From Adiantum capillus-veneris (taxonomy: Eukaryota > Streptophyta > Polypodiopsida > Polypodiales > Pteridaceae), in the NCBI GenBank assembly GCA_014529385.2, contig CM043944.1:81126384-81190383 (forward strand): a stretch of DNA of 64,000 nucleotides. The letters are read 5' to 3'. The notes beneath the pieces are model-generated. The model saw only the letters and a list, made by a program, of their open reading frames with translations. It was not told where the DNA came from and did not search any database. Both the position numbers and the translations under genes were made by a program. Of this stretch, positions 12,120-22,850 are shown one piece after another (position 1 is the first letter of the stretch; the number at the start of each line of letters is the position of its first letter).

Positions 12120-13032
12120 GACCATCAAGGGGTTGATCCAAGGCTGATTTGTATTCCCAATGTGAGAGGAATGAAGGGCTGAAAACTGGCTGCAAAAATG
12201 CAAATCTAGAACGTATAATGCGGCAATTTTGTATCATAAACTAGCTTAAAAACACAGATCTCAATGACGCCAATGATGGGCAGCTATGGAGCAATCGATG
12301 TTGGCAAAGGAATTTCCAAGGGAAGGCTCAATGGCTACCAACTTATTAGACCGCAACGGGGAGAAGCTATTGAGGCCAGATCAAAGCCGAGTTCCGACAA
12401 AGGAGAGGCTGCAATCTAAAAATCATAAAGTAACTCCTCAAAGATAGAGGCTCCTCTTGGGGCTTCAACTAGATTTTCTTATGATGGAAGTTATAGGGTG
12501 AAAGTATGTTAACGTGTCACACTTTTTCATGTCCCGGATAATGCTAACTAGCACAATTTTGGCATATGCTAACTAGTACAATAACATGAGCTACATCTCC
12601 AAGATCTATAACATATGATATATTAGTAGAAAGCTCTTGAAACAAGGAATCCAAATGTACAACCCCCGATAACAAATAATGATACTCATAATCAACATCT
12701 TCATGTTTCCAATGCATGTCTTCAATGATGCACTCTGTCATGTCAAAGAAGCTATGACTGCAAATATACATGCTAGGATTTCTTTATGTCGAGGTGGTGA
12801 AGCACACACACCAAGTTAACTATTCTTTCGTAGGTGCACCAAAATTGTAAACCCCAATATACAATGTTTTCATTTTCTATGCTCAAGGCGCACAATCCTA
12901 TGTGCAATGGAAGGTTTTGCAATTCCTTCACCTGAGAGAAATGTCCTTGGGCCAAGCGCTACAATACATGGAAAAACACTAGAGATAATTTTTTTTTCCA
13001 AGATTAGCAAATTAATGCAAATTAATCACAAA

Positions 13033-13044
13033 GCTTTGATACCA
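13033..13044 (-). other. Second tRNA-iMet-type primer site, one base changed
   Basis: Minus strand TGGTATCAAAGC directly beside the LTR start at 13,046. It differs by one base from the copy at 11,619. Confidence 0.65.
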
Positions 13045-13702
13045 ATGTTAGGTGCAGAGGAATTTAAATAGTTAAGATCTAGACCTTACAATATCACAAA
13101 ACTTGACTTCTTACCTTGCTTCATGATTGCTTTTAGCATGAATGATGGTTCCTTTTACTTTCCGTGAAGAGAGTGAATGAGAGAGAGCAATAGAGATGTC
13201 TAGAGGGAGAACACCCACCAACCAGTCCTCTCAACAAACCCCCACACTATTGCTGATGTGGTATTTTCTTTTGATTTCATAAATGGAATGTCACTGTGGT
13301 AACTCCTCACAAAGAGGCACCTCCGGGGTTGTTTTGATGCACCATTGGATCCATCTTGACGTGGGATTGTCGATGGTCAGTAAGGGGTATATCTAGGGCT
13401 GATTTGTCCTCCCAATGTGAGAGAATGAAGGGCTAAGACTAGCTATAAAAAAATTAAATTGCATATCTGGAACGTATAATGCAATAGATTTGTTGCATAA
13501 ACCAATGCTAAAAATGCAGATTGAGATGATGCCAATGATGGGGCAGCAATGGATCAATCAATGTTGGTCAGAGAATTGATGAGGGGAGGCTCAATTTCTG
13601 CCAAAGTATCAAACTACAACAAAAAGAAGCTAGTAAGGCCAGATCCAAGGTGAACAGGAAAGGAAAAGGCTAGAATCTGAAAACACTAGGGGTTGATCTA
13701 CA

Positions 13703-13894
13703 TGTCGGGGTATAAAGCCCAATGTGGTCGCCCACATAAGTGGGCGGGCCGCCAGGTATGTACACATATTCTTTTGTAAAAACTTAATAAGAAATCACTA
13801 TGCTCTACACATTACAGTAGAGCGAGTTCACCATATCGTCGTGCTCTTCTTCTCGCACTCTCTCTCGCGTCGCACTTCCGCTCGTACTCCTTCA
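13703..13894 (+). repeat. Copia 5' LTR
   Basis: 192 bp, TGTCGGGG to CTCCTTCA, nearly identical to 17,997-18,188. The few differences (for example C/T at the fourth base, CACATAAG versus CAGGTAAG) suggest a fairly recent insertion. Confidence 0.95.
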
Positions 13895-13896
13895 AA

Positions 13897-13908
13897 TGGT
13901 ATCAGAGC
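13897..13908 (+). other. Copia primer-binding site (tRNA-iMet)
   Basis: TGGTATCAGAGC two bases after the 5' LTR. It complements the 3' end of plant initiator tRNA-Met. Confidence 0.9.
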
Positions 13909-14991
13909 TCAGATCGAGGCTCGGGGCAGCACTGCACGAGGCTAGAGTCACCAGCTCAGATTGGAGTGAAATTCGACAGGCGAAGACACTGCCCCAAATC
14001 TTGTGGGAGAAATCGGAGGGCTCGGTGTTGTCAGAATTTCATTATGAGGTCATCTCGGCCACCGTTCGGCTTCGACAAAGGTCTGCGCAGGCCATTTTCG
14101 ACTACGTGGTCTTGACGGGTGCAGATCCCGACTCTGCAAATTTGGGGTTTTTGGCCTACGACTGCAGGTGCTGAGGATATCGACACTCCCAGAGTGTTGA
14201 ATTGTGGTTGTCTACACATCGAAGGACGGCTCACAGTTCTTGGAGACGTGTCACAGACGACACGGGCGTATCTACACACAGACTGTAGGCGACATCCACT
14301 AGTTCATCAGGTAGCTTGTGTTTGCTTCTTGATATTCCAGATTTCATCCTGACATTGCAGGTACTTCCACATGGGATGTATTGTCAGAGATGATGTATGT
14401 CTGTTGAGGGTTTGCTGGCTGTGAGTCACGCAGCAAACAACCGCCGCAGCGGTTACAACATACAGTGGGAAATTTGTGGATGTATGACTTTGTGGGAAGT
14501 CTATGTACTGTCAGATTTACTGCAGCCTTTGTTGAGGGTCGAGTGAGGTTTTATTGAGCTGGGGATTTCGAATGTTAAGATCCTTTCGGTGATACAGGTC
14601 TTGGAACGATCCCTCGAGCACCCTTAGATAGGCAGCTAGGATGTATTGACTGTGAGTTAGACAGTTGGGATTGCATCTTTGCTTTACTGTCGTTGAGGCA
14701 TTGTCGCAGTCTATGCTTACAGGACAGTGACAGGATAGTCCGAGACAGTACAGGTGCAGGACAGGTTTACCCGCAGTTGATAGTGTCAGAGAGACAGTGT
14801 TTTTGAGCTGTTTTTTGGTCTGTTTTTTGAGTACACCATAGCAATTTTACAAAGGAGACTCTGCCAAAATTTATGCAGAATCAGAAGCTTTCTTGGTTCA
14901 TTTGACAGGTTGATATTGGTTCAGAGGTCAGTTTACAAGGGAAACTCTGCCGAATTTTTCCCAGGAAAGTAAACTACTGTGAAGCGTAGTT

Positions 14992-15481
14992 ATGGCTGGA
15001 TCACAGGACACTGCTCTTTACAATATGAAGAAGCTGGATGGAACCAATTTCCCATTGTGGAAGAAGTAGATTGGGATGAAAGAAGGGACACCTATGTCCA
15101 ATCATCTGAATGAATTCAACACAATCTATAGTCAGTTGTCAGCTCAAGGTGTCAAGTTTGATGAACCTGTTAGAGCTATGTTCCTGTTGATTACATTGCC
15201 GGAAACTTGGGACACTTTTCGCACAGCTTTGAGTAATTCTGCACCTCCAGATGGTTTGAACATAGCAGGTGTAGAAGGAAGTCTGCTTACTGAAGAAACC
15301 AATAGAAAGACAATGGACAAAGGCAAAGGAACAGCCTAGTTGTCAGGGGAAGGACCAAGAAAAGTACAAAGGTGGAAAGAGGAATCAGTCTCGTAGCAAG
15401 TCCCGCAGTGCTAAAGGCAAGAGTGACATAGAATGCTACCATTGTGGCAAGAAGGGTCACATGAAAAGAGACTGCAGAGAA
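14992..15481 (+). pseudogene. gag: Copia gag remnant (UBN2-type with zinc knuckle)
   Basis: The frame starts with ATG at 14,992 and reads MAGSQDTALYNMKKLDGTNF then PLWKK, the usual copia gag start. It hits TAG at 15,067 and resumes at about 15,070 with a late part of the gag fold (HLNEFNTIYSQL, LLITLPETWDTF). This implies an internal deletion of roughly half the capsid region. A canonical CCHC knuckle, CYHCGKKGHMKRDC, lies at 15,434-15,475 but in another frame. The product cannot be made as it stands. Confidence 0.85.
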
Positions 15482-15659
15482 TGAAAGCAGAAAAAGGCAA
15501 AGAGAAAGCTGAAGACCATGGTGAGAAGAACAAGTCCTCAGTGAAGATCCAAGAAATAAATGTGACAAACATTGTTGCAGAGGATGACAGTCTAGTGTCA
15601 GGAGACATCTACTTCTTGAAGAATACAAGGACTCAGCTCTTCTTACAGCATCTGATGGA

Positions 15660-16153
15660 AATGCACTGAGTGACTGGATTATAGACTCAGGGCATCACTT
15701 CATGTGTCTCCAAACAAGGAGTGGTTTACCTCTTATGTGAGCACTAAAGATCATGTTCGGCTAGGCAATGGGCAGACATGTGAGATCTTAGGTGTTGGAG
15801 ATGTTCAATTGAAGTTTCAGAATGGCTCTTCTTTCACGCTGAAGAATGTGAGACATGTTCCCGCAATTACAAAGAGCTTGATCAGCACAGGTTTACTTGA
15901 TGATTCTGGCTATGTCACCACTTTTGGACAGAACATGTGGAAGATATCCAAGGGTTCTATGACAGTAGCACATGGAGTAAAGTCTGGAGGACTTTACATG
16001 ATTTATGTATCAAATGTCTCTAAAAATGTAATCAATGTAACCGAGCAGCCGAACGTTTCTTTGTGGCATAGCCGGTTAGGACATATGTCCAAGAAGGGAA
16101 TGGAAATCTTGTCTCGTTCTGGTTATTTTCCTGGCTTTTCATTTAATGATTAG
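15660..16153 (+). pseudogene. Copia protease and GAG-pre-integrase remnant
   Basis: The protease start WIIDSG is visible near 15,675, but the frame then shifts and the following Ala is lost. From 15,704 a 149-codon frame carries the rest of the protease (VRLGNGQTCEILGVGDV, LKNVRHVPAITKSLIS) and then the pre-integrase motif LWHSRLGHMSKKGM with its zinc-coordinating His pair. The frame ends at 16,153, where the integrase core with its D,D,E residues should begin. Confidence 0.85.
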
Positions 16154-16247
16154 AAGAGTTTTCTTCCAAGAAGATGGACCTGCACGTGCAAGACAAAATG
16201 TCAGGGCTCAAGAGGAGCAAGGACAGGATAGAGTGGAACCATAGGTT

Positions 16248-17765
16248 GTGGCTGAGCCTGAGCCACCTATTTTGCGTAGATCTGGACGTATCACGCGACC
16301 TCCTGATAGGTCTGTTCCATCTATGAACTATGTCATGTTGACTGATTGCAATGAGCCTTCATGTTACAAGGAAGCAGTGCAAATGAAGGACTCCGGGAAT
16401 TGGCAATTGGCCATGCAGTCAGAGATGACAGCTCTGCATAAAAACAAGACATGGAAGCTAGTTAAATTACCACAGGGCAAAAAGGCTCTACCTTGTAAAT
16501 GGTTTACAGGTATAAGATCACCACTCATGATAGTCAGCCAAAGTACAAAGCAAGGCTTGTTGCCAAGGGCTTTAAGCAAGAACAAGGCATTGACTTTGAT
16601 GAAGTCTTCTCTCCGGTGGTCAAGATGACTACATTGAGATGCTTTCTTGCATTGGTTGCCATATTAGATTTGGTGTTGCACCAAATGGATGTCAAGACAG
16701 CGTTCTTGCATGGTGATTTAGATGTGGAAATTTACATGCAGCAGCCAGAAGGGTTTGTTGAGAAAGGCAAGGAAGATTGGGTATGCCAGTTGTTAAAGAG
16801 TCTTTATGGCTTAAAACAATCACCGAGGGCATGGTACCATAAATTCCACAAGTTTATGCTTTCTCAAGGCTACAAACGTAGTGAGTTCGATCATTGTCTA
16901 TATACAAAGAAGGCTAAGGATGGTAGTTGGATGATCCTTATTTTATATGTGGATGACATGTTGATTGCTGGCAAGCACTTGGAAGAAATTTCAGCTTTGA
17001 AGTCAAAGATGGCAAAATCGTTTGACATGAAAGACATGGGTGAGGCAAGTCATATACTTGGTATGTGCATTGAGAGAGACAGATCAAATAAGTTGATTTG
17101 GTTATCTCAAACAGAGTATATTGACAAGGTTTTGCAACGTTTCAATATGGAGAAGGGAAAGGCATTGAGTGTTCCATTGCCACCATATGTGAAACTTAGC
17201 AAACAAGATTGTCCTGTGTCTAAGGAAGAACAGGCTGAAATGGATAAGATTCCATATGCGTCTGCAGTGGGTAATTTGATGTATGCAATGATTGCTACTT
17301 GCTCAGACATTGCATTTGCAGTAGGAGTAGTAAGTCGATACATGTCAAACCCAGGCAAGAAACATTGGGAGGCAGTGAAAGGAATATTGAGATATCTGAA
17401 AGCTACAAAGAGTATGCGTATATGCTATGGGAGTCAGGAGCTAAGTGTAAAGGGTTTTACAGACTCAGATTATGCAGGTGACTTAGACAACCGAAGGTCT
17501 ACATCAGGGTATGTCTTTACATTGGCTGGTGGAGCAGTATCATGGCGTTCTAGATTACAAGATTACAAGATTGTGTTTCTCAGTCTACTACAGAGGCTGA
17601 ATATGTTGCAGCATCAGAGGCATGCAAAGAATCAATTTGGCTTAATCGACTAGTAACAGATTTGGGAATCAAAGAAGAGATGCATGTGTTATATTGTGAT
17701 AGTCAAAGTGCTATACAATTGGCTCGCAATCTAGTGTATCACTCAAAGACAAAGCATGTGTGAAG
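16248..17765 (+). pseudogene. pol: Copia reverse transcriptase/RNase H (RVT_2), two frameshifts
   Basis: It begins with RRSGRITRPPDR and YKEAVQ, the linker before copia RT, then TWKLVKLPQGKKALPCKW. A lost G near 16,500 (AAATGGTTTACAGG) shifts the frame, and the RT continues from 16,499. Recognisable blocks are ARLVAKGF, QMDVKTAFLHGDL, YGLKQSPRAW and the catalytic YVDDM at 16,946-16,960. Further on are YASAVGNLMYA and the RNase H start KGFTDSDYAGD. An 8-bp duplication (GATTACAA twice, 17,553-17,568) shifts the frame inside RNase H. The expected TEAEYVAASEACKE and YCDSQSAIQLA blocks follow in another frame until a stop near 17,762. Confidence 0.92.
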
Positions 17766-17985
17766 TATCATTTCATCAGGGAAATGCTCGAGGATAAGCA
17801 ACTTCAGCTTGTCAAAGTTCACCACAGAAAATCCTGCTGATCTACTTACAAAAGGACTTCCCTCAGAGAGCTTTGCGCATTTTCGCAAGCAGTTAGGTGT
17901 AGGGTAGTACATCACTTCTCTACATCTCTTGTATATTAGCTTGTATAGTAGCTTCTCTCACACTTAAAGTACCACATTGGACTTT

Positions 17986-17996
17986 AAGTGGGAGGT
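17986..17996 (+). other. Copia polypurine tract
   Basis: AAGTGGGAGGT directly before the 3' LTR, the usual copia form. It primes plus-strand DNA synthesis. Confidence 0.9.
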
Positions 17997-18188
17997 TGTT
18001 GGGGTATAAAGCCCAATGTGGTCGCCCAGGTAAGTGGGCGGGCCGCCAGGTATGTACACATATTCTTTTGTAAAAACCTAATAAGAACTCACTATGCTCT
18101 ACACATTACAGTAGAGCGAGTTCACCATATCGTCGTGCTCTTCTTCTCGCACTCTCTCTCGCGTCGCACTTCCGCTCGTACTCCTTCA
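17997..18188 (+). repeat. Copia 3' LTR
   Basis: 192 bp, TGTTGGGG to CTCCTTCA, followed by the target duplication CTACA at 18,189-18,193. Confidence 0.95.
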
Positions 18189-18193
18189 CTACA

Positions 18194-18659
18194 AATGCAC
18201 AAGAACTAGGCTAAAAATCTAAAAACATTGATTGCTCTCATTTGAAAAATGTTGAGCGGATCTTAGCGCTTGCTTCAATGCCTACAGACGCTAGGCTTGA
18301 TTCTCTCTTTAAATCCAATCTATAAACTACTTAGGGATTAGGTATGTAAAATTGTTCATTGAATCCAACAAATAAATCATAAAAATGTTTTATCAATAAG
18401 TTTTTGACAAGGGCTATGTTTTGGGTGAAAATGTTGGGGTGCTATCATTTAACGAGTAGAGAGTGAGTGGCTAAACATGAGCAAGGGATAGAAGTCAAGT
18501 AACGTGCCAAAAATGTAGTCATTGCATAGCTGATGGAAGACTATGGAAGGCTACGATAAACCAAAATGAGCTAATTAAATACAACTCTAGAGCTATCCTT
18601 TAAATCTAGACCTCGTTGCATAGCTTTGAACGTTTCTTTGAGCTCACTTCAAGTTCGAA
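18194..18659. other. Flank of copia element, nothing recognised
   Basis: AT-rich sequence with no frame or repeat that I can identify. It does not continue the LTR array that precedes the copia element. Confidence 0.4.
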
Positions 18660-18674
18660 GTGTCTTATTTTGAG

Positions 18675-18676
<2 letters not shown>

Positions 18677-18730
<54 letters not shown>
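18677..18730. repeat. (AG)n microsatellite
   Basis: About 27 uninterrupted AG units. Apparent Arg-Glu or Ser-Leu frames across it are artefacts of the repeat. Confidence 0.97.
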
Positions 18731-18733
<3 letters not shown>

Positions 18734-18829
18734 TCCACTCCCTACAATTATGAACACCCAACTACAAAATGAAATGAGAGTATGTGTGCATGAAAAAGTG
18801 AAAGATTGTTTTTTTGACACACCAGAGAC

Positions 18830-19167
18830 CCACAAGGGGAGGTGCTTATCCCTTCCAGATATTAACCATGCTACATGGTCGGGTAAGATCCACGTGTAGG
18901 TATCACCATGGCCACCTAATTGATGCACCATGTGCTGAACGACAGAGAGAACTCGTAGAAACTAGATGGGAACCTCCCCCTCAGGTGACCTACCCAAGGA
19001 GGAGGATGCACTTGAGTGTCCAAGTGCAAGATCCCTAACAACATGAACACTAGGTGAGCACAAGGTGTCCCTCTAGAGTGTGATCAGCCAATGGGGAATT
19101 TGAATCCACAACCCGTAGATTGTGGGTTGAGAGGCCAAAGCCTTACCGTTAGACCAACTCTTTGGGG
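18830..19167 (-). mobile_element. tRNA-derived SINE (tRNA-like 5' end)
   Basis: On the minus strand from 19,167 the sequence is tRNA-like. GAGTTGGTCTAACGGTAAGG contains an A box (TGGTCTAACGG, 19,146-19,156), and GGATTCAAATTC about 40 bp further is a B box (near 19,096-19,107). Between them is a CTCAACCC-type anticodon arm region. The acceptor stem does not close into a functional tRNA and the transcript direction runs into unrelated sequence, as expected of a SINE. The 3' end was not resolved; 18,830 is an estimate from the change in composition. No target duplication was found. Confidence 0.55.
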
Positions 19168-20709
19168 ACAAATTACTGTTCTTTGACTGTCACTATCCAA
19201 CAATCCACGTTTAACTATCTAATGAATTTCCTATTTAAAGCAAACAAGTACCCCTAACCATTGTTCTAGAAAATGCATCTCCTAAAACCACATGCTTGTC
19301 AACCATCCTATGACATTTTATGTTTAACAACTTCGATCATGCTTTGGTCTATAGTAGCTAAAGTAGATATTTCTTGGAAGATCGAAAAAGTTTGCAATCA
19401 AAACTAATGTAGCACCTCAACAACTTAAGTTGTTTTCTGGGACGCCTCATCTCCTCATTCTAGACAACAGCCCTATGTAAACCCCCCCCCCCCCTTGTAG
19501 ACACATTAATGAAGGCTCCTAGGATTTTGAGATAGATATCCGGACTGCCAGCCAACATGGCAGCCCACCTGTAATAGGTCACCCAGTAATTAGAAATGAT
19601 TAAACATTGAAAATGCTTGATCATTTCAAAAGTTTATCAGTTTAGGACAATTGCAGGGACCTTGAACTTGAGACCAGCTCTGCGCGAGAGACCTTCTCTA
19701 ACCAGGTCGCCTGCGTGTGACGCTTGAAGCTGCCGTGTTCAAACCACTTTATGATTAAACTCCAAGTAGTGTGCACAACAATGCTCGTCACCGGCTGGGC
19801 AGCTCATCGCGACTGCCACGTAGTGAGGTAGTCCAATATTTAACCACCAAACCTCAAAAACCCTACCCCATCATGACAACTTGCAAAGGATCAAGAATGG
19901 CCAACATCCATGACACATAAGCTCAAAGAGAATCTTCCCTCCACAAGGAGGAGCATTCGCCATCAGCCACTTGGTGCCCATACCATGCATGCAGATGCGT
20001 CCAAGGCCGTTGGCTGTTGTTATAATAAATGCCCATGCATGCAGCTACGTCCAAGGAGAGATGCCTCATTTGATCTACCCTTGCTCTCACAAAGCCAAAA
20101 AAATAGGCAAATCCTGTCTTTCTCATACCTCCTCCGCCCATGCCACCTACAGAGATACTCTCTTTTTTCACCGACACAGCTCTCTTGTTGTAGGATGGCC
20201 AACATCATAACATAGCATCTTTACGATGTAGGCCGTCATGTGTTGTCACTAATTGCCACTGTGATAACGACTGCTCGAGGGTGCTCGGAATCACGTCAAA
20301 GCCTGCCAATCCATGCAACCTTGGGTTTGACCCTACAACTAGTCGCCAATGAAGACCTATTTATCCGACAATTGATGAGGATAATATCCAAAGGGAGTTG
20401 CTTGTTATAGGTCTAACAAGGTACCTCCAAGACATTAATTTCATGATCGCTTACCAATTGATGGTGTATTGCAATCGTGCATATCCTTGCATGGCCATTA
20501 CAGCAGCCCATGGTCCTTAATGATTGCACTCCTTAGAGTTGTAGTGAATGCAAATGTTGTTAAAGGATAGTAAGACTCAACCGCCAGAGGTGATCAGCCA
20601 CGATATTAAGCTGAGACACATTTTTCTCGAACACTGTTTGTTGGGACTCTCATGCTCCCAAATCAGCCCAGCCCATAAACCATGCGCCATGGCGCCAATA
20701 GTCTTTTTG
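19168..20709. other. No gene recognised
   Basis: Contains a 14-bp C run near 19,481-19,494 and two small related patches at about 19,983-20,010 and 20,033-20,060 (both with GCATGCAG and CGTCCAAGG). Frames of 60-100 codons at 19,910-20,215 overlap on both strands and have no recognisable domains. Confidence 0.45.
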
Positions 20710-20712
20710 TAA

Positions 20713-21077
20713 GGGTGGGTTCAGATTGGAGAGGTGGAAGAGAAACACCTTTCCACCACTTCCAAGCGGAACACATAGAGAATCGGCTTTGCCGCCGCCC
20801 TAGCGTTCACACAAGACGGTAGTCGTTTTGCTTGCATGGCGCGGCTCCATTGGCTGGAGAAGAAGGCATGAGGGTGGAAGTGCTCACGGGCGAGGGGGGG
20901 GGGGGGGGGGGAAGAAAAAGAGGGCAGGGTGGAAGAGAAAAAGGCGAGCTCTTCCTCGACGTGGCAGCCCAGTCAACACCTTCCACCGCCTTATGTGAAT
21001 GGGGCAGCGAGCTGGGAAGATTTTGATTGGTCCGTAAGTACTTTTCAGCTCTTCCGCCGGGCGATGTGAACCCAGCC
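20713..21077. mobile_element. Tourist-like MITE (PIF/Harbinger type)
   Basis: 365 bp flanked by the 3-bp target duplication TAA (20,710-20,712 and 21,078-21,080). The ends form an imperfect inverted repeat: GGGTGGGTTCAGAT on the left, and GGCTGGGTTCACAT on the reverse complement of the right. A shared GGAAGAG lies about 10 bases further in. A TAA/TTA duplication with G-rich termini is typical of PIF/Harbinger-derived Tourist MITEs. It has no coding capacity. An 18-bp G run sits inside at 20,895-20,912. Confidence 0.75.
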
Positions 21078-21080
21078 TAA

Positions 21081-22409
21081 GTTTTTGTATGTCTTCACTA
21101 GGCCCATTTGGGTTGTGTTTCAAAACGCAATGTGGAAGGGCCTAGTGAGGACCAATCATCTAGCAACTAGCAACGCAGCTAATCATTTTGGTAGTTAGTA
21201 AATCCCTATACAATTCCTGCATGAAATGAGCAAGCAACCTCCCAATTGATGCATTGATCTCCTACTCAGCCTCATTGTTTTCAATCAAAACACTACAAGT
21301 TTTAGACATTTTTACACCTATGAAAATTGAGTGTAAGTATCACTTTTCTCATTCTAGAGTGTGCATAACATTTTTTAGACTCAAAAAACTGCCATTTGAA
21401 TGTAAATATTGTGGTGTTTACACATGAAATTTTTCTACATCTGTTTTTTTATAGTGAAAAAATTACATATGCTTTTTTATAGAAATGAAAAATAAATTCT
21501 AGGTAACGTTTGTAACTTTCTTATGTGTAAATATTTATACGTTAAGCAAGTCCATGTGTTTTCTTTGCAATGAGTATATTTTCTTACCTTCCAGTAGCAT
21601 TTCAAGCGCAATTTTTTAATAAAAATATAAACAGTGTGAATTTTTTTCACACATTCATAACCTTCATATATTTTCATCAAATATTTTCTGCAAAAAATTG
21701 TCACTCTTATTTCAGCCCCACTAAAATAATTATAAGAAACTATCTTTCACAATAGCTATTTTTCTCACCATCTAATTTTTTTTATGAGGATCGTGTGTAA
21801 CTACAACCTACGAACATACCAACACACATATTGGAGGTCAAGAGCATGATTTTTTTCTCCTTCCAAGGTGGATGTTTAAGGTGGCTCCACTGTGGAATCT
21901 CCGTGCAATGACGTCTCTCTTTATACCAATGCCTGTGCATATGTGATTCTCAAGCTATGCTCCACCACCATCTTGTAGCTTTGGGAAGGGCTTGACACAT
22001 GCACAGATGTATCAACTTCTTGAGGACACCATGTCAAAAGGGCTTCTAACTCAACATGTGAATAGAGCGTATGTCGGCATGATTTAAGTCATGTTCACAT
22101 TGCTTGATGATGTGGTAGAGAGCTTCAACATGACCTCATGTGGCCGCCATAGGGTGTGCGACGTTGTTGGGGTGGTTGTCCTTCATACGGGCCCCATACG
22201 GGTGGGCAATGTAGAGAGATAATAATGTTTGGGGCTTAGAAACACCAAATTCAAGTCTTGCACTATCTATTTTCCATGGCTTGTGTTTTTCAATTCTAAA
22301 TAATTACCAGAAGAAAAATGACAAATATATCTCCTCTTTGTCTACTTTTTATAGCTTCAAATTTTCTACTTTTAGGTGAGCACAAATCTCTCTCTCGCTG
22401 TCTCTCCAA

Positions 22410-22412
<3 letters not shown>
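21081..22412. other. AT-rich spacer, no gene recognised
   Basis: 21,290-21,790 is very AT-rich and may be another decayed MITE, but I could not pair ends. The remainder holds only short unrelated frames. Confidence 0.4.
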
Positions 22413-22497
<85 letters not shown>

Positions 22498-22525
22498 GAG
22501 GGGGGGGGGGGGGGGGGGGGGGGGG
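22413..22525. repeat. (AG)n microsatellite with adjoining poly-G tract
   Basis: About 40 AG units are followed directly by G-rich sequence (GGGGGAGG, then roughly 31 Gs). Protein frames across it are spurious. Confidence 0.97.
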
Positions 22526-22644
22526 AGGGTATACTACACATGGAAATTTGGTGCTATATTACAATCAAAAGGGTCATGTGACACCAAAGCGATAAGTATG
22601 GCTACTTAATTCATTAATTGTAGTTGGATCTCTCCTCAAAAACC

Positions 22645-22850
22645 CTAGCTCGACTCCTTTTTTTCTGTATTTATATTGAACATAACATCAACCTTGAAAG
22701 ATGGAGTAGACATGGAGGAGCCGCTTATAACCAATACTACATCCCCTATTTCCACCCATGGCCATGCACATCCAATCTTGCTAGGTTGTAGCAACCAAGT
22801 TCGAGAAATGATGTCACTCATTTCATATATCACCTTGTTCTGAATATTGT
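22645..22850 (-). pseudogene. Frameshifted continuation of host exon
   Basis: Immediately after the stop that ends the exon at 22,830, another frame continues plausibly: NKVIYEMSDIISRTWLLQPS, then a hydrophobic IGDVVLVISGSS. The overlap in sense suggests a small indel near 22,845 in what was one coding exon; a missed intron is an alternative. No domain recognised. Confidence 0.35.

Larger units (their letters stand above)
10208..13697 (-). mobile_element. Tandem array of a short non-coding LTR element
   Basis: Three LTR starts (TGTCAG, TGTCAGG, TGTTAGG) occur at 10,208, 11,632 and 13,046, giving units of 1424 and 1414 bp. Immediately left of the second and third, on the minus strand, is an initiator-Met primer site: TGGTATCAGAGC, and the variant TGGTATCAAAGC. 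The order is therefore LTR, internal, LTR, internal, LTR, with one central LTR shared. Similarity between units 1 and 2 holds for at least the first 740 bp, so the internal part is at most about 680 bp and has no coding capacity. This fits a TRIM or small LARD arranged in tandem by LTR-LTR recombination. The third unit fades near 13,690, next to the copia insertion. The inner LTR ends were not determined. Confidence 0.65.
13703..18188 (+). mobile_element. Ty1/copia element with integrase deleted
   Basis: A full-length copia element by structure. It has two 192-bp LTRs, a TGGTATCAGAGC primer site, a polypurine tract, and a perfect 5-bp target duplication CTACA at 13,698-13,702 and 18,189-18,193. 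Gag, protease and reverse transcriptase/RNase H remnants occur in copia order. The integrase catalytic core is missing between about 16,153 and 16,248, and frames are broken at several points. It must have inserted with enzymes from elsewhere, or it lost integrase after insertion. Confidence 0.95.

Noticed and set aside
19090-19167. Functional tRNA gene on the minus strand
   Set aside because: The arms do not pair into a full cloverleaf and the acceptor stem does not close; a SINE head fits better.
21291-21300. CACTACAAG as a CACTA transposon end
   Set aside because: No matching inverted end (CTTGTAGTG) or target duplication was found nearby.
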